NCBI RefSeq assembly: GCF_048263515.1
Contig: NZ_JBLXEC010000016.1
Span: 1-64,000, forward strand
Reading direction: 5' to 3'
Origin: Marinovum sp048263515
GTDB lineage: Bacteria; Pseudomonadota; Alphaproteobacteria; Rhodobacterales; Rhodobacteraceae
Length of the DNA: 64,000 nucleotides
Part shown: positions 1 to 9,254 of the stretch, in pieces
Layout of the letters: every line of letters begins with the position of its first letter
Position numbering within the stretch: the first letter of the stretch is position 1
The notes under the pieces: generated by a model
What the model saw: only the letters and a program-made list of their open reading frames with translations
What the model was told of the DNA's origin: nothing
Database searches by the model: none
Position numbers and translations under genes: made by a program

Positions 1-12
1 GAGATCGCTCAT
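1..12 (-). CDS. Start of an unidentified gene running off the left edge
   Basis: Only the first four codons (Met-Ser-Asp-Leu) lie in the window. Read on the minus strand, AAGGAG stands 7 bases before the ATG, which is a textbook ribosome binding site, so a real gene start is likely. Nothing can be said about its function. Confidence 0.5.
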
Positions 13-640
13 GTCACCGCTCCTTTTCGGAACCGTGAATCACGCTGCGCCATAGAAATCAATGCATCCTGAGCCTAATCGTCAGGCAGGTCAGGAAGAT
101 CGCAAAATGCGCATCGTTACGGGCGGTTCACGCAATCAGCCAAGAACGCCAATGCCGCGGAGCGGCTTAGTCCAACCGCCCATCTAAGCCAGAACGACCA
201 ACACTATACCTTCAGCCCTGGCCAACTGACTTCATCGTAGAACCACCGGAAGGTCAGCACGTTCGTGTGGCCGACCACCAAGAGGGCGGCGCATGCAGTC
301 CGCCCTATCCTTTGAAGATGGCCTGTCCGGTCTCTGGACTGCTCAGGTGTGTTCGTTTCAGGTTTCGTTAGGTTCAAAACCCGTGGGACACCAATATTCT
401 AAGGCATTGATCCTATTGAAGGCCTTGAGCATACTCGTGGTACACCTCACCCCTTAAAAACAAGACGATTTCCATTGGATTTGAGACCCCTACGGGCTGT
501 CACCTTTGCCCAAACATCGTCATTGCGCCGAACGGCTTTCACGCAGTTTCTCGCAATTTGTGCCCCGTGGCGCCAAACAAACCATGCCGACGTCTTCGGC
601 CTCGGACCGCCCTCCTCTCTCCTCGCCCGCCAACCGAACC
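13..640. other. Gene-poor, AT-richer stretch
   Basis: No reading frame here has a believable start, ribosome binding site and Rhodobacteraceae-like codon use. By eye the base composition is clearly less GC-rich than the rest of the window. Around 384-403 the sequence ggttcaaaacccgtgggaca, followed by cca, resembles the 3' end of a tRNA, but no cloverleaf can be drawn. The stretch holds the promoter of the leftward gene at the edge and may be an old insertion boundary. Confidence 0.4.
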
Positions 641-645
641 GAAAG

Positions 646-676
646 GCACCGGCCCCGCCAAAGGCAGGACCGGTGC
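646..676 (-). terminator. Hairpin after the VOC gene
   Basis: Inverted repeat gcaccgg (646-652) / ccggtgc (670-676), with a smaller gcc/ggc stem inside the loop. It sits 7 bases beyond the stop of the minus-strand VOC gene and is followed on that strand by a short T run. A probable intrinsic terminator, although the T tract is weak. Confidence 0.5.
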
Positions 677-682
677 GCAGTC

Positions 683-1180
<498 letters not shown>

Positions 1181-1242
1181 CTCATGTCTCCTGTGAAGGT
1201 TTGATGAGAGGGATATGGACCCGGCAGGCCGTTCTGTGAAAT

Positions 1243-1258
1243 TATCAATCGAGATAAA
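1243..1258. promoter_or_regulatory. Inverted repeat between VOC gene and LysR gene
   Basis: TTATC-N6-GATAA lies in the 102-bp divergent intergenic region, and another TTATC follows at 1273-1277. LysR-type regulators typically bind interrupted dyads (T-N11-A) between their own gene and the target, and this dyad fits that description. The assignment as operator is inference. Confidence 0.45.
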
Positions 1259-1282
1259 ATTCCAAACGAATCGTTATCAAAG

Positions 1283-2179
1283 ATGCTGAACGCGACCTGG
1301 CTCGAGACCTTCACCACCCTCTGCGAGGTCGGGCATTTCACCCGCGCGGCCGAGCGGTTGAACATGACCCAACCGGGCGTGAGCCAGCATCTGAGGAAGC
1401 TCGAGCAGCAGATCGGCCAGCCGCTGATCAGCCGGCAGGGCAAGAGCTTCACGCTCACGCCGGCGGGCGAGGAGCTGTTTGCGCTGGGCCTGTCCCGCAG
1501 GGCCGAAGAGCGGCGCCTGCGCGACGCGATCGAGGTTGATGACCGGGATGCGGGATCGGTGCAGATCGCCTGTTCGGGCAGCTTCGCCATGCTGCTCTAT
1601 CCCAAGCTGCTGCCCTGGATGCACGCGGCGCCGCGGCTTGCCCTGCATCTCGAGGCGGCACCGCAGGCAAAGATTCTGGCGGGGCTGATCGAAGGGCGCT
1701 TCGATCTCGGCGTACTAGGGGCGGACCCCGGTCATGCGCGGCTCGACGCCCGGCTGCTGGGGCGCGAGGAGCTGTGCCTGGTGCTGCCGGCCGGGGCGGC
1801 CGATGCCCCCGTCACTTTTGCCGAGCTCGAGGCGCGGGGCTTCATCGCGCATCCCGACGGCTACGGCTACGCCGATGACCTGCTCAGGATCAACTTCCCC
1901 GAGGACTACCCCGGCGCCGACCGGATACGCATTCGCGGCACCGTCAACCAGATCGGGCAGATCCCGGCGCCGGTTGCGCAGGGGATCGGCTACACGCTTC
2001 TGCCGCGCAGCGGGGTCGAGGCCTTTGCCGGCAAGGCCGATCTCTCGGTCGCGCGCCTCGCCCATCGTCGCTGGCACGAGCTCTGGCTGGTCACCCGGCG
2101 CGGCCGCGCGCTGTCGGCGCGCCTGCGTCATGCTGCTGACCTGATTGCCGGGGCGACGCGGCAGCTTGGGCAGGGCTGA
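1283..2179 (+). CDS. LysR-family transcriptional regulator
   Basis: A 298-residue regulator. An N-terminal winged helix-turn-helix (residues about 4-63, with TRAAERLNMTQPGVSQHLRKLE) is followed by a periplasmic-binding-like effector domain (about 90-290). The start ATG is the only one giving a complete HTH. It faces the VOC gene across 102 bp holding an inverted repeat, so regulation of that gene and itself is likely. The effector is unknown. Confidence 0.9.
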   Translation: MLNATWLETFTTLCEVGHFTRAAERLNMTQPGVSQHLRKLEQQIGQPLISRQGKSFTLTPAGEELFALGLSRRAEERRLRDAIEVDDRDAGSVQIACSGSFAMLLYPKLLPWMHAAPRLALHLEAAPQAKILAGLIEGRFDLGVLGADPGHARLDARLLGREELCLVLPAGAADAPVTFAELEARGFIAHPDGYGYADDLLRINFPEDYPGADRIRIRGTVNQIGQIPAPVAQGIGYTLLPRSGVEAFAGKADLSVARLAHRRWHELWLVTRRGRALSARLRHAADLIAGATRQLGQG

Positions 2180-2311
2180 GAGCGGCTCAGGCTGCGGTAG
2201 ACCGTCGCACCTTTAGCTTGTAGCCTGCGCTCAGGTTCAAGGCCGGGACGATTGCGCCGACGCAGGTCTCACAATGATTGAACCATCTCAAACGCAACGG
2301 GAGGCAGATAG

Positions 2312-2743
2312 ATGAAACTGGTGATCGGGCTGGATGGCCACACCTCGGGAGAACACGCCCTGGCCTTTGCCAGGGACCTCGCGACCAGGACCACGGGCTG
2401 CGAATTGATCGTGGTCTACGTGATCGAGTGGTCGCCGTTCTCGTTCCACTCGGCAGAGGAGAACGCGCAGCGGCACAAACGGCGGGAAGAAGAGATCTCG
2501 CTTGCGATGGAGCGGGTGGTCAACCCGGCAGTTCAAGGGCTGACCGAGGCCGGGCTGACGGCACGTGCGATCGTGCGGCATGGCGACGTGGCCGATACCA
2601 TCGACAGCATCGCGCACAAGGAAGGCGCGAGCCAGATCATCGTCGGACGCAGCAGCGCCGGCGGGGTGACCACGCGACTGTTCGGCAGCTCGACTGCCAA
2701 CCTCGTGATGGATGCCCGCGTCCCTGTCACCGTCGTCCCTTAA
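2312..2743 (+). CDS. Universal stress protein, UspA family
   Basis: A 143-residue single USP domain. It opens MKLVIGLDGH, with the acidic residue of the nucleotide pocket, and ends with a UspF/G-like phosphate loop (GRSSAGG...LFGSST). A good ribosome site (gggaggcag) precedes it. It stops 3 bases before a Na+/alanine symporter starts, so the two are translated together. USPs placed beside transporters can act as nucleotide-sensing modulators of uptake, as TeaD does for TeaABC. That role here is inferred. Confidence 0.9.
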   Translation: MKLVIGLDGHTSGEHALAFARDLATRTTGCELIVVYVIEWSPFSFHSAEENAQRHKRREEEISLAMERVVNPAVQGLTEAGLTARAIVRHGDVADTIDSIAHKEGASQIIVGRSSAGGVTTRLFGSSTANLVMDARVPVTVVP

Positions 2744-2746
2744 GGA

Positions 2747-4312
2747 ATGTTCGCAATGCAGAAACTTTTCTCACTGATCTTTTCGCTGACGGCCTGTCTC
2801 GCCCTTGCCCTGCCGGCGCAGGCGCAGGAGTCGCCGATGACACTCGATGCCCGCGTGAACGAGGCTTTCGCCGCGTTCACCGGCCCCTTTGTCAGCTTCA
2901 TCTTCGCGCCGATCCCCGGCACGTCGTTTCCCTGGATCGTCATGTGGCTGGTGATCGGCGCCACGGTCTTCACCATCTATTTCGCGGCGGTGCAGTTCCG
3001 CTTCTTCGGCCATGCCATCAGCCTGGTCAAAGGCGACTATTCCGATCCCGATGACGCGGGCGAGGTCAGCCACTTCCAGGCGCTGGCGACCGCGCTGTCG
3101 GGCACCGTCGGTCTCGGCAACATTGCCGGCGTCGCCGTGGCCGTGGGCATCGGCGGGCCCGGCGCGACCTTCTGGATGATCCTTGCCGGTCTTCTGGGGA
3201 TGGCGTCGAAGTTCACCGAATGCACGCTCGGCGTGAAATACCGCAACGAATACGCCGATGGCACGGTCTCTGGCGGCCCGATGTACTATATCTCCAAGGG
3301 CTTTACCGAGCTGGGCCTGCCGGGGGGCAAGATCCTTGCGGTGCTGTTCTCGGTCTTCTGCATCCTCGGCGCGCTGGGTGGCGGCAACATGTTCCAGGCC
3401 AACCAGGCGCATGCGCAGATCACCCAGATCACCGGCGAATATCCCGGCTGGATCACCGGGCTGTTGTTCGCGGCCGTGGTCTTTGCGGTGATCGTCGGCG
3501 GCATCAAGTCGATCGCCCGGGTCACCGAAAAGGTCGTGCCCTTCATGGGCATCCTCTACGTCGGCGCGGCGCTGGTGGTTCTGGCTGTCAACTACGACAT
3601 GATCGGCTGGGCCTTTGGCCAGATCTTCGCCGGGGCCTTTACCGGGCTGGGCGTGGCGGGCGGCTTTGTCGGCGCGCTGATCCAGGGCTTCAAGCGGGCG
3701 GCGTTTTCCAACGAGGCCGGCGTCGGATCGGCGGCCATCGCCCACTCGGCGGTGCGCACCAAGGAGCCGATCACCGAGGGTTTCGTCTCGCTGCTGGAGC
3801 CGCTGATCGACACCGTGGTGATCTGCACGATGACCGCACTGGTGATCATCATCTCGCAGCAGCTGATCCTCGACGAGGCGACCGGCAGATACCTGCTCGA
3901 CGAGGCCGGCAGCGCCATTGCGACGGTTGACGGCAACACCGGGGTTGCGCTGACCTCGGCGGCCTTCGGCTCGGCGATCAGCTGGTTCCCCTATGTCCTG
4001 GCGGTTGCGGTGATCCTCTTTGCCTTCTCGACGATGATCTCCTGGTCCTACTATGGGCTCAAGGCCTGGACCTACCTGTTCGGCGAAGGCAAGACGACCG
4101 AGCTGGTGTTCAAGCTGATCTTCTGCGCCTTCGTGGTGATCGGCGCGGCGGCCAACCTCGGCCCGGTGATCGACTTCTCTGACGCGGCGATCTTTGCCAT
4201 GGCGGTGGTCAACATCTTCTGCCTCTACTTCCTGATGAAAGTGGTGCGGAAGGAGCTGAACTCCTACAGCCGCCGTCTGAAGTCGGGCGAGATCAGGAAG
4301 TTCTCGGCCTGA
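2747..4312 (+). CDS. Alanine/glycine:cation symporter (AGCS family)
   Basis: A 521-residue sodium:alanine/glycine symporter of the inner membrane. It begins with a signal-like segment ending ALPAQAQE (residues about 1-28), a feature of many marine members, followed by about ten hydrophobic helices. The AGCS signature GGGNMFQANQ and the stretch FSNEAGVGSAAIAHSA are present. An alternative ATG lies three codons downstream. It is co-transcribed with the upstream USP gene, and a strong terminator follows. The substrate could be alanine, glycine or a related small amino acid. Confidence 0.9.
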   Translation: MFAMQKLFSLIFSLTACLALALPAQAQESPMTLDARVNEAFAAFTGPFVSFIFAPIPGTSFPWIVMWLVIGATVFTIYFAAVQFRFFGHAISLVKGDYSDPDDAGEVSHFQALATALSGTVGLGNIAGVAVAVGIGGPGATFWMILAGLLGMASKFTECTLGVKYRNEYADGTVSGGPMYYISKGFTELGLPGGKILAVLFSVFCILGALGGGNMFQANQAHAQITQITGEYPGWITGLLFAAVVFAVIVGGIKSIARVTEKVVPFMGILYVGAALVVLAVNYDMIGWAFGQIFAGAFTGLGVAGGFVGALIQGFKRAAFSNEAGVGSAAIAHSAVRTKEPITEGFVSLLEPLIDTVVICTMTALVIIISQQLILDEATGRYLLDEAGSAIATVDGNTGVALTSAAFGSAISWFPYVLAVAVILFAFSTMISWSYYGLKAWTYLFGEGKTTELVFKLIFCAFVVIGAAANLGPVIDFSDAAIFAMAVVNIFCLYFLMKVVRKELNSYSRRLKSGEIRKFSA

Positions 4313-4334
4313 GGCCGGAACACATCTGACATGG

Positions 4335-4364
4335 AAAGGGCCGCTTCACGGAGCGGCCCTTTTT
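4335..4364 (+). terminator. Rho-independent terminator after the symporter gene
   Basis: Perfect 11-bp stem aaagggccgct / agcggcccttt with a 6-base loop, ending in a run of T. It lies 23 bases past the symporter stop. The A-rich left arm may let it also serve the convergent M20 gene. Confidence 0.9.
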
Positions 4365-4371
4365 CTGTGCC

Positions 4372-5526
4372 TCAGGACGCGCTGCCCAGCAGGTCGCGGG
4401 CGATGCGTTCGAAGATGGCGCTGCCCACCGGGATCAAGTCATCGGGGAAATCATAGTCCGGGTTGTGCAGCGCGGCGTAGTCCTCGCCCGGCCCGAGACA
4501 GAGCATCGCCGCCCTTGCGTTCCAGCCGAAGACACCGAAATCCTCCGAGGCGCGCATCGGAACGCCGGCATCGCCATAAGGCACGTTCAGCGCCTCCATC
4601 GCGGCTGCGGCAACCTCATAGGCCTCGGGGTGGTTGATCGAGGCGGCGAAATGATCGCAGACCTGGAAGCTCACGCCAAGCCCGGCCTCTTCGGCCAGCG
4701 AGGTGGCCAAGGCGCGCGCCTGCGTTTCAAGCGCCTCCATCCCGGCATCGCCTGAGGTGCGCAGTGTGGCATAGACCTCGCCCTCGCCCGGGGCCACGCC
4801 GAAGGACGGCTCGCCGATCCGCACATGGGTGATGGTGACCAGCCGGAAATCGTCGTCCAGTTCACCGCCCTGCCCCGGCGCCTCGAGCGCCGGGATGAGC
4901 GCGGCTATGGTGCGGGCCGGCGAGAGACCGTCCTCAGGATCTGCGGCATGGGCGGTCTTGCCGGAAAAAGTCATCCCCAACCCCAGCGAGGCGCAGTTGA
5001 TCAGGCCGGGACAGGTCGAGACATAGCCGAAGGGCCGCCCCGGCTCGATATGGATGGCAAAGGCCCAGTCGGGCTGGATCCCGGCGAACGCCGGATCGGC
5101 CACCACCGCCTTGGCGCCGCTGCCGTCTTCCTCGGCGGGCTGGAACATCAGCACCACGCGTCCCTTGGCCACCGGCCGGCGCGAGATCATCCGCCCCAGC
5201 GCCAGCAGCATGGTCATGTGACCGTCATGACCGCAGACATGGCTCTTGCCGGGATGCTGCGAGACCCAGTCGATGTCGTTGCGCTCGGCGATCGGCAGCG
5301 CGTCCAGCTCGGCGCGGAACAGCACCGTCGGGCCCGGGGTGCCGCTGTCAAAGACCGCCGCCACGCCATGGCCGCCGAGGCCGGTCAGGATGCGGCTGGG
5401 GTTCAACGCCCCGAGCGCGCTGGCGATGGTCCTCGCGGTTTCGACCTCTTCGCCGGAGAGCTCCGGCTTGCGGTGAAGCTCGCGGCGAAACGCGGTGAGT
5501 TCGGTCACGTCGAGATTTGTCAGCAT
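4372..5526 (-). CDS. M20-family amidohydrolase (hippurate/N-acyl-amino-acid hydrolase type)
   Basis: A 384-residue metalloamidohydrolase. The binuclear metal site is visible: CGHDGH (98-103; Cys98, His100, His103), followed by the catalytic Glu pair in FQPAEEDGSG (about 132-133) and a later AIHIEPG histidine. Such enzymes release an amino acid from N-acyl or peptide-like amides in the cytoplasm. I start at the ATG giving MLTNLDVTEL, because an upstream in-frame start adds an unconserved leader. It converges on the alanine/glycine symporter, which could take up or exchange the released amino acid. Confidence 0.88.
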   Translation of the reverse strand: MLTNLDVTELTAFRRELHRKPELSGEEVETARTIASALGALNPSRILTGLGGHGVAAVFDSGTPGPTVLFRAELDALPIAERNDIDWVSQHPGKSHVCGHDGHMTMLLALGRMISRRPVAKGRVVLMFQPAEEDGSGAKAVVADPAFAGIQPDWAFAIHIEPGRPFGYVSTCPGLINCASLGLGMTFSGKTAHAADPEDGLSPARTIAALIPALEAPGQGGELDDDFRLVTITHVRIGEPSFGVAPGEGEVYATLRTSGDAGMEALETQARALATSLAEEAGLGVSFQVCDHFAASINHPEAYEVAAAAMEALNVPYGDAGVPMRASEDFGVFGWNARAAMLCLGPGEDYAALHNPDYDFPDDLIPVGSAIFERIARDLLGSAS

Positions 5527-5622
5527 GCTCCCTGCACCCCTGCCCTGCCTGGTGTTTCGGACCGAAGGTAAATCAGACAAGGGCGCCAGAGCCAAGCGGC
5601 CTGCGCCCCTGTGCCGGGACCG

Positions 5623-5904
5623 CTAGAGCCTGACCTCCGGCGCCGATGCGCCGCTTGGCGCGGGCTCACTGTCGAGAAGCTGCTGCGCCTCGGCCAGTGC
5701 GCTGGCCAGCAGCTGCCTGCCCTCGGCGGCCAGTTGCCGCGCCTTCTGGCGGCGGGCGGGATGGGCGAAACCGCTGACGGCGTTGGATTGCGCAATCAGT
5801 TGCTCGGCCTCGGCAAGCTGGCTGATCAGCGCGGCACCGGCCGCGCCATGCAGTTCCAGCCGCCTGAGAAGCTCAGGCGTCACGGGGGTTACGAGTTGGG
5901 CCAT
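5623..5904 (-). CDS. Small hypothetical protein, helical
   Basis: A 93-residue protein rich in Ala, Leu, Gln and Glu, predicted to be mainly alpha-helical (coiled-coil-like from about 8 to 80). It has no Cys, no signal peptide and no membrane segment. AAAGGA stands 5 bases before the ATG, and codon use matches its neighbours, which supports a real gene. It is divergent from a LysR regulator. I do not recognise the family. Confidence 0.5.
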   Translation of the reverse strand: MAQLVTPVTPELLRRLELHGAAGAALISQLAEAEQLIAQSNAVSGFAHPARRQKARQLAAEGRQLLASALAEAQQLLDSEPAPSGASAPEVRL

Positions 5905-6062
5905 CTGGTTCCTTTCTGACGAGGGGTTCGGCCCGCAGCACGGGTGGCCTGTATCGCTGCCGGGCGCATAAAAGACCGCCTCTCACCTACGCCCAAGAGA
6001 CAAGCGCAGAAAAGCGAATTAAACTACCCTTTCATCGCAGAATTACTCATGGATACATCACC

Positions 6063-6998
6063 GTGGACATTGCCCTCATCCGAACCTTCCTCGAAGTCGC
6101 GGCCACCGGGTCCTTCGTGAATGCCAGCGAACGGCTGTTCGTCACCCAGTCGGCGGTCAGCCTGCGGGTGGCACGGCTGGAGGCCGATCTGGGCAAGCCG
6201 CTCTTTACCCGCTCCAAAGCCGGGGCCGAACTGACGGCGGCAGGGCGGGAATTCGAGCGCTACGCCCTGTCGCTCATCAAGATCTGGGAAGAGGCCCGCC
6301 AGCAGATCGGCGTGCCCGAGGGCTATACCAAGTCGCTCAGCATCGGCGCGCAATATTCGCTCTGGCCGCGGCTGGGGTTTCGCTGGATCGACCTGATGCA
6401 GAGCCGGATGCCGACGCTCAACATCCGCGCCGAGCTGGGCATGCCGGAGCGTCTGACCCGATTCCTTATCGAGGGCATCGTGCAGATCGGGCTGATCTAC
6501 ACGCCGCAGCTGCGGCCCGGGCTGATCGCGTCGAAGGTGCTGGACGAAGAGCTGGTGCTGGCGGCGTCCTGGGATGCGAGCCTGGACGAGATCGGCGATG
6601 CCTATCTCTTTGTCGACTGGGGGCCGGAGTTCGTGCATGCCCATGCGCTGGAGCTGCCGAACCTCACCAACCCCGGGCTCACCATGTCGCTGGGCGCCAT
6701 GGTCGCCGATTACGTGGTGTCGCGCCGCGCCGCCGCCTATCTGCCGGCGCGCTACATCAAGCGCTATCTCGACGCGGGCGAATTGTTCCTCGTGCCGGAT
6801 GCCCCGGTCTTCCCCTATCCGGTCTGGTCGATCTGGCGCGAAGACCTTGATCCGGACGTCAGAGAGGTGGCCGAGGCCACGCTTGTGACTATTCAGTCAC
6901 AGATCGACGAGGATCAATCGGCGGTCATCGCCGAGCTGGCCGAGATCAGCACCGGCGAAACCGTTGAAACGCTTGGATCTTCTGAAGATCCCGCCTGA
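6063..6998 (+). CDS. LysR-family transcriptional regulator
   Basis: A 311-residue LysR regulator starting with GTG, since no in-frame ATG precedes the helix-turn-helix (residues 1-60, NASERLFVTQSAVSLRVARLE). The effector domain spans about 90-290, with a longer acidic C-terminus than usual (ends STGETVETLGSSEDPA). The target is unclear. The divergent neighbour is the small helical protein and the downstream gene is a DUF481 porin-like protein. Confidence 0.88.
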   Translation: MDIALIRTFLEVAATGSFVNASERLFVTQSAVSLRVARLEADLGKPLFTRSKAGAELTAAGREFERYALSLIKIWEEARQQIGVPEGYTKSLSIGAQYSLWPRLGFRWIDLMQSRMPTLNIRAELGMPERLTRFLIEGIVQIGLIYTPQLRPGLIASKVLDEELVLAASWDASLDEIGDAYLFVDWGPEFVHAHALELPNLTNPGLTMSLGAMVADYVVSRRAAAYLPARYIKRYLDAGELFLVPDAPVFPYPVWSIWREDLDPDVREVAEATLVTIQSQIDEDQSAVIAELAEISTGETVETLGSSEDPA

Positions 6999-7026
6999 CA
7001 TGAGCAGTACTCACTCCATCGACGAT

Positions 7027-7032
7027 TATAAT
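7027..7032 (+). promoter_or_regulatory. Possible -10 element of the DUF481 gene
   Basis: A perfect TATAAT in a locally AT-rich stretch about 100 bases upstream of the DUF481 start. No convincing -35 is visible at the proper distance, so it is only a candidate. Confidence 0.3.
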
Positions 7033-7132
7033 TAATTTTTCTTGGGTCATAATCCCCTCTATCTCCAGTCACAGCAGGAATGCTCCCGCCCACTTCGGGC
7101 CGGGTCACACCTCATCTGGGAAGGATAGACCC

Positions 7133-7954
7133 ATGAAAACACGCAATGCTCTGACCGCTTCGGTTCTGGCGCTTCTGATCGCATCGCCCGTCTTCGCACA
7201 GGGTGCCCTTGTCGGCGTCGATGCGCTGGACGACCGGATCGACGACATTCAGGAAGACGTCTCCGACGACCTGTCGAACGCCAATGTCCGTGACCGCATG
7301 AGCAACCAGTACGCTCAAGGCTGGACCGGCAGCTTCGCTCTGGGCTTCTCGGCCACCTCGGGCAACACCGACACCACCGATCTCGATATGGCCGGTCGTT
7401 TCCGCTACGGCTCGGGCCCCTGGAACCACACCATCGGTTTCGCGGCCGAGTTTGCCGAAGACAACGACGTGCGCAACAAGGAAGAATACTACGCGACCTA
7501 TGACGCAAACCGGTACCTGACCGAGAACTTCTACGTCTTCGGCCTGGCCTCGGCCCGCTACGACAACTTCGATGCGAACAAGATCGACGGCTTCCTCGGC
7601 TTCGGCCCGGGTTACCGCGTGATCAACCAGCCGAACCAGACCTGGCGCATCCAGGCCGGCCCCGGCATCCGCTACATCGAAGAGCAGTCGGGTGACAACG
7701 AGACCGAAGTCGCCGGCATCACCTCGTCGCGTTACTTCTACGGTCTGACCGACACCGTCTCTGTCTCGATGGACACCGACGTGATCTTCTCGAAAGAGGA
7801 CACCGTCGTGTCGAACGACCTCGGCGCCAACTTCAAGGTGTCGAACAACCTCTCGACCCGCGTGTCCTATCGCACCGAGTGGGACAGCGACCCGCAAGCC
7901 GGCTTCGAGAAGTCCGACAACACGCTCGGCGTGTCGCTGGTCTACGGCTTCTGA
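7133..7954 (+). CDS. DUF481 outer-membrane protein (YdiY-like)
   Basis: A 273-residue exported protein. Residues 1-22 form a Sec signal peptide cleaved near VFA-Q. An acidic helical linker follows, then a beta-barrel DUF481 domain (about 62-273) with alternating aromatic strands and the C-terminal Phe typical of BAM substrates (ends SLVYGF). The family includes salt-induced E. coli YdiY. The exact role, porin or structural, is unknown. AAGGA precedes the start and a clear terminator follows, so the gene is monocistronic and probably well expressed. Confidence 0.88.
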   Translation: MKTRNALTASVLALLIASPVFAQGALVGVDALDDRIDDIQEDVSDDLSNANVRDRMSNQYAQGWTGSFALGFSATSGNTDTTDLDMAGRFRYGSGPWNHTIGFAAEFAEDNDVRNKEEYYATYDANRYLTENFYVFGLASARYDNFDANKIDGFLGFGPGYRVINQPNQTWRIQAGPGIRYIEEQSGDNETEVAGITSSRYFYGLTDTVSVSMDTDVIFSKEDTVVSNDLGANFKVSNNLSTRVSYRTEWDSDPQAGFEKSDNTLGVSLVYGF

Positions 7955-7980
7955 CGATCTGCCTTTTCCCTCATCACCTT

Positions 7981-8005
7981 GGGGGCGGTCTTTCCGCCCC
8001 CTTTT
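7981..8005 (+). terminator. Rho-independent terminator after DUF481 gene
   Basis: Stem gggggcgg (7981-7988) / ccgccccc (7994-8001), a 5-base loop, then TTTT, located 26 bases after the stop codon. Confidence 0.9.
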
Positions 8006-8257
8006 AGGTCGTGTCTCAGAAGTGGTGGAAATTCGAGGGTGGCGTAATTTCCGGGTGAACTGACACCCACCCAACCGGCGGCTGCAACCGCCAGGGAGAT
8101 CACGCCATGAACCAGATTACCGACACCGCGAGCTCCGCGCTACTGGCCGGAGAGGCCGCGTTCGACCCGATTGAGGAGCGGCTTCGTGCAACGTGCGCGC
8201 GACCATCGAAGCTTTATTTGAAGAGGAACTGGACAGCTTTCTCGGTCGGCTTCGCTA
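8006..8257 (+). mobile_element. IS256-type insertion sequence remnant (left end and transposase N-terminus)
   Basis: An ATG at 8107 opens MNQITDTASSALLAGEAAFD. After a frameshift near 8190 the reading continues as VRATIEALFEEELDSFLGRL (8193-8255), which is the conserved N-terminal region of IS256/mutator-type transposases. The catalytic DDE part and the right end are missing. From about 8258 the sequence becomes SulP permease without a gap. The element was thus truncated together with the permease. The left boundary is inferred from the preceding terminator, because no matching inverted repeat remains. Confidence 0.7.
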
Positions 8258-9223
8258 CCCTCGCTCTCGATCGACAGCATCGTCGCAGTCCTTCCAGCCG
8301 CCATCTCATTCACCTTGCTGGGCGCCATCGAGTCGCTTCTGTCCGCCGTCGTCGCTGACGGCATGACCGGCCGCCGACACCGCTCGAATTGCGAACTGGT
8401 GGCACAGGGGGTGGCCAATGTCGGATCGTCGCTCTTTGGCGGCTTTTGCGTGACCGGCACCATCGCGCGCACCGCGACCAATGTGCGGGCCGGTGCGCAT
8501 GGCCCGGTTGCGGGGATGCTGCACGCCGCGTTTCTGCTTTTGTTCATGCTCTTCGCCGCCCCACTCGCGTCCTACATCCCGCTGGCGGCACTCGCAGGCG
8601 TTCTGGCCGTCGTGGCATGGAACATGATCGAGAAACCGGCCATCGCCATCCTCCTTCGCTCGGGCTGGGGCGAGGCGACGGTGTTGGGCGCCACGTTCTT
8701 CCTGACCATCTTCCGCGATCTGACCGAGGCCATCGTCGTGGGCTTCGCACTCGGGTCGGTCCTGTTCATTCACCGCATGAGCCGGACAACCGATGTTGCA
8801 ACCGACAAGGCCTTTGTCGGTCGCGACGAGGCCGACACCGCCCATCCGCGGGGCGAATACCATGAACAGCAGGCCGCCGACCCGGACGTGATCATCTACC
8901 GGATCACCGGCGTGCTGTTCTTCGGCGCCACGGCCTCGATCGGCTCTGTGCTCGACCGCATCCATGACACCCACAAGGCGCTGATCGTCGATTTCACCTC
9001 TGTCCCCTTCCTCGATTCCACCGGTGCCAACATGATCGAGGGTCTGGCTCACAAGGCGCAGACGCAGGGTGTCGCGCTCTGGCTCACAGGGGCGACCCGC
9101 GACACGCAGCGAATATTCACAACCCACGGCTTGCAGCCGCCGGTGGTCCACCATGCCGCCACGGTCGACGAGGCTCTGGCACCGCTGCGGGACCGCGTTA
9201 CCTATGAACAAAAGGCCGTCTGA
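8258..9223 (+). pseudogene. SulP-family sulfate/anion permease, 5'-truncated
   Basis: In one frame the sequence reads LPSLSIDSIVAVLPAAISF and then the SulP hallmark ESLLSAVVADGMTG, further membrane helices, and a C-terminal STAS domain (DVIIYRITGVLFFGA... FLDSTGANMIEGL). Intact SulP proteins are about 480-600 residues. Here roughly the first 200, including the first membrane helices and anion-binding region, are gone and replaced by IS256 sequence. A TTG at 8315 could start a 302-residue fragment, but it is very unlikely to transport. The reading frame of the rest is undamaged, so the event may be recent. Confidence 0.8.
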
Positions 9224-9254
9224 GGTGCAGACCCAGCATCAAGGAGGGTGCTTC

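Noticed and set aside
384..406. Possible tRNA gene 3' end
   Set aside because: No matching acceptor strand or anticodon arm upstream on either strand.
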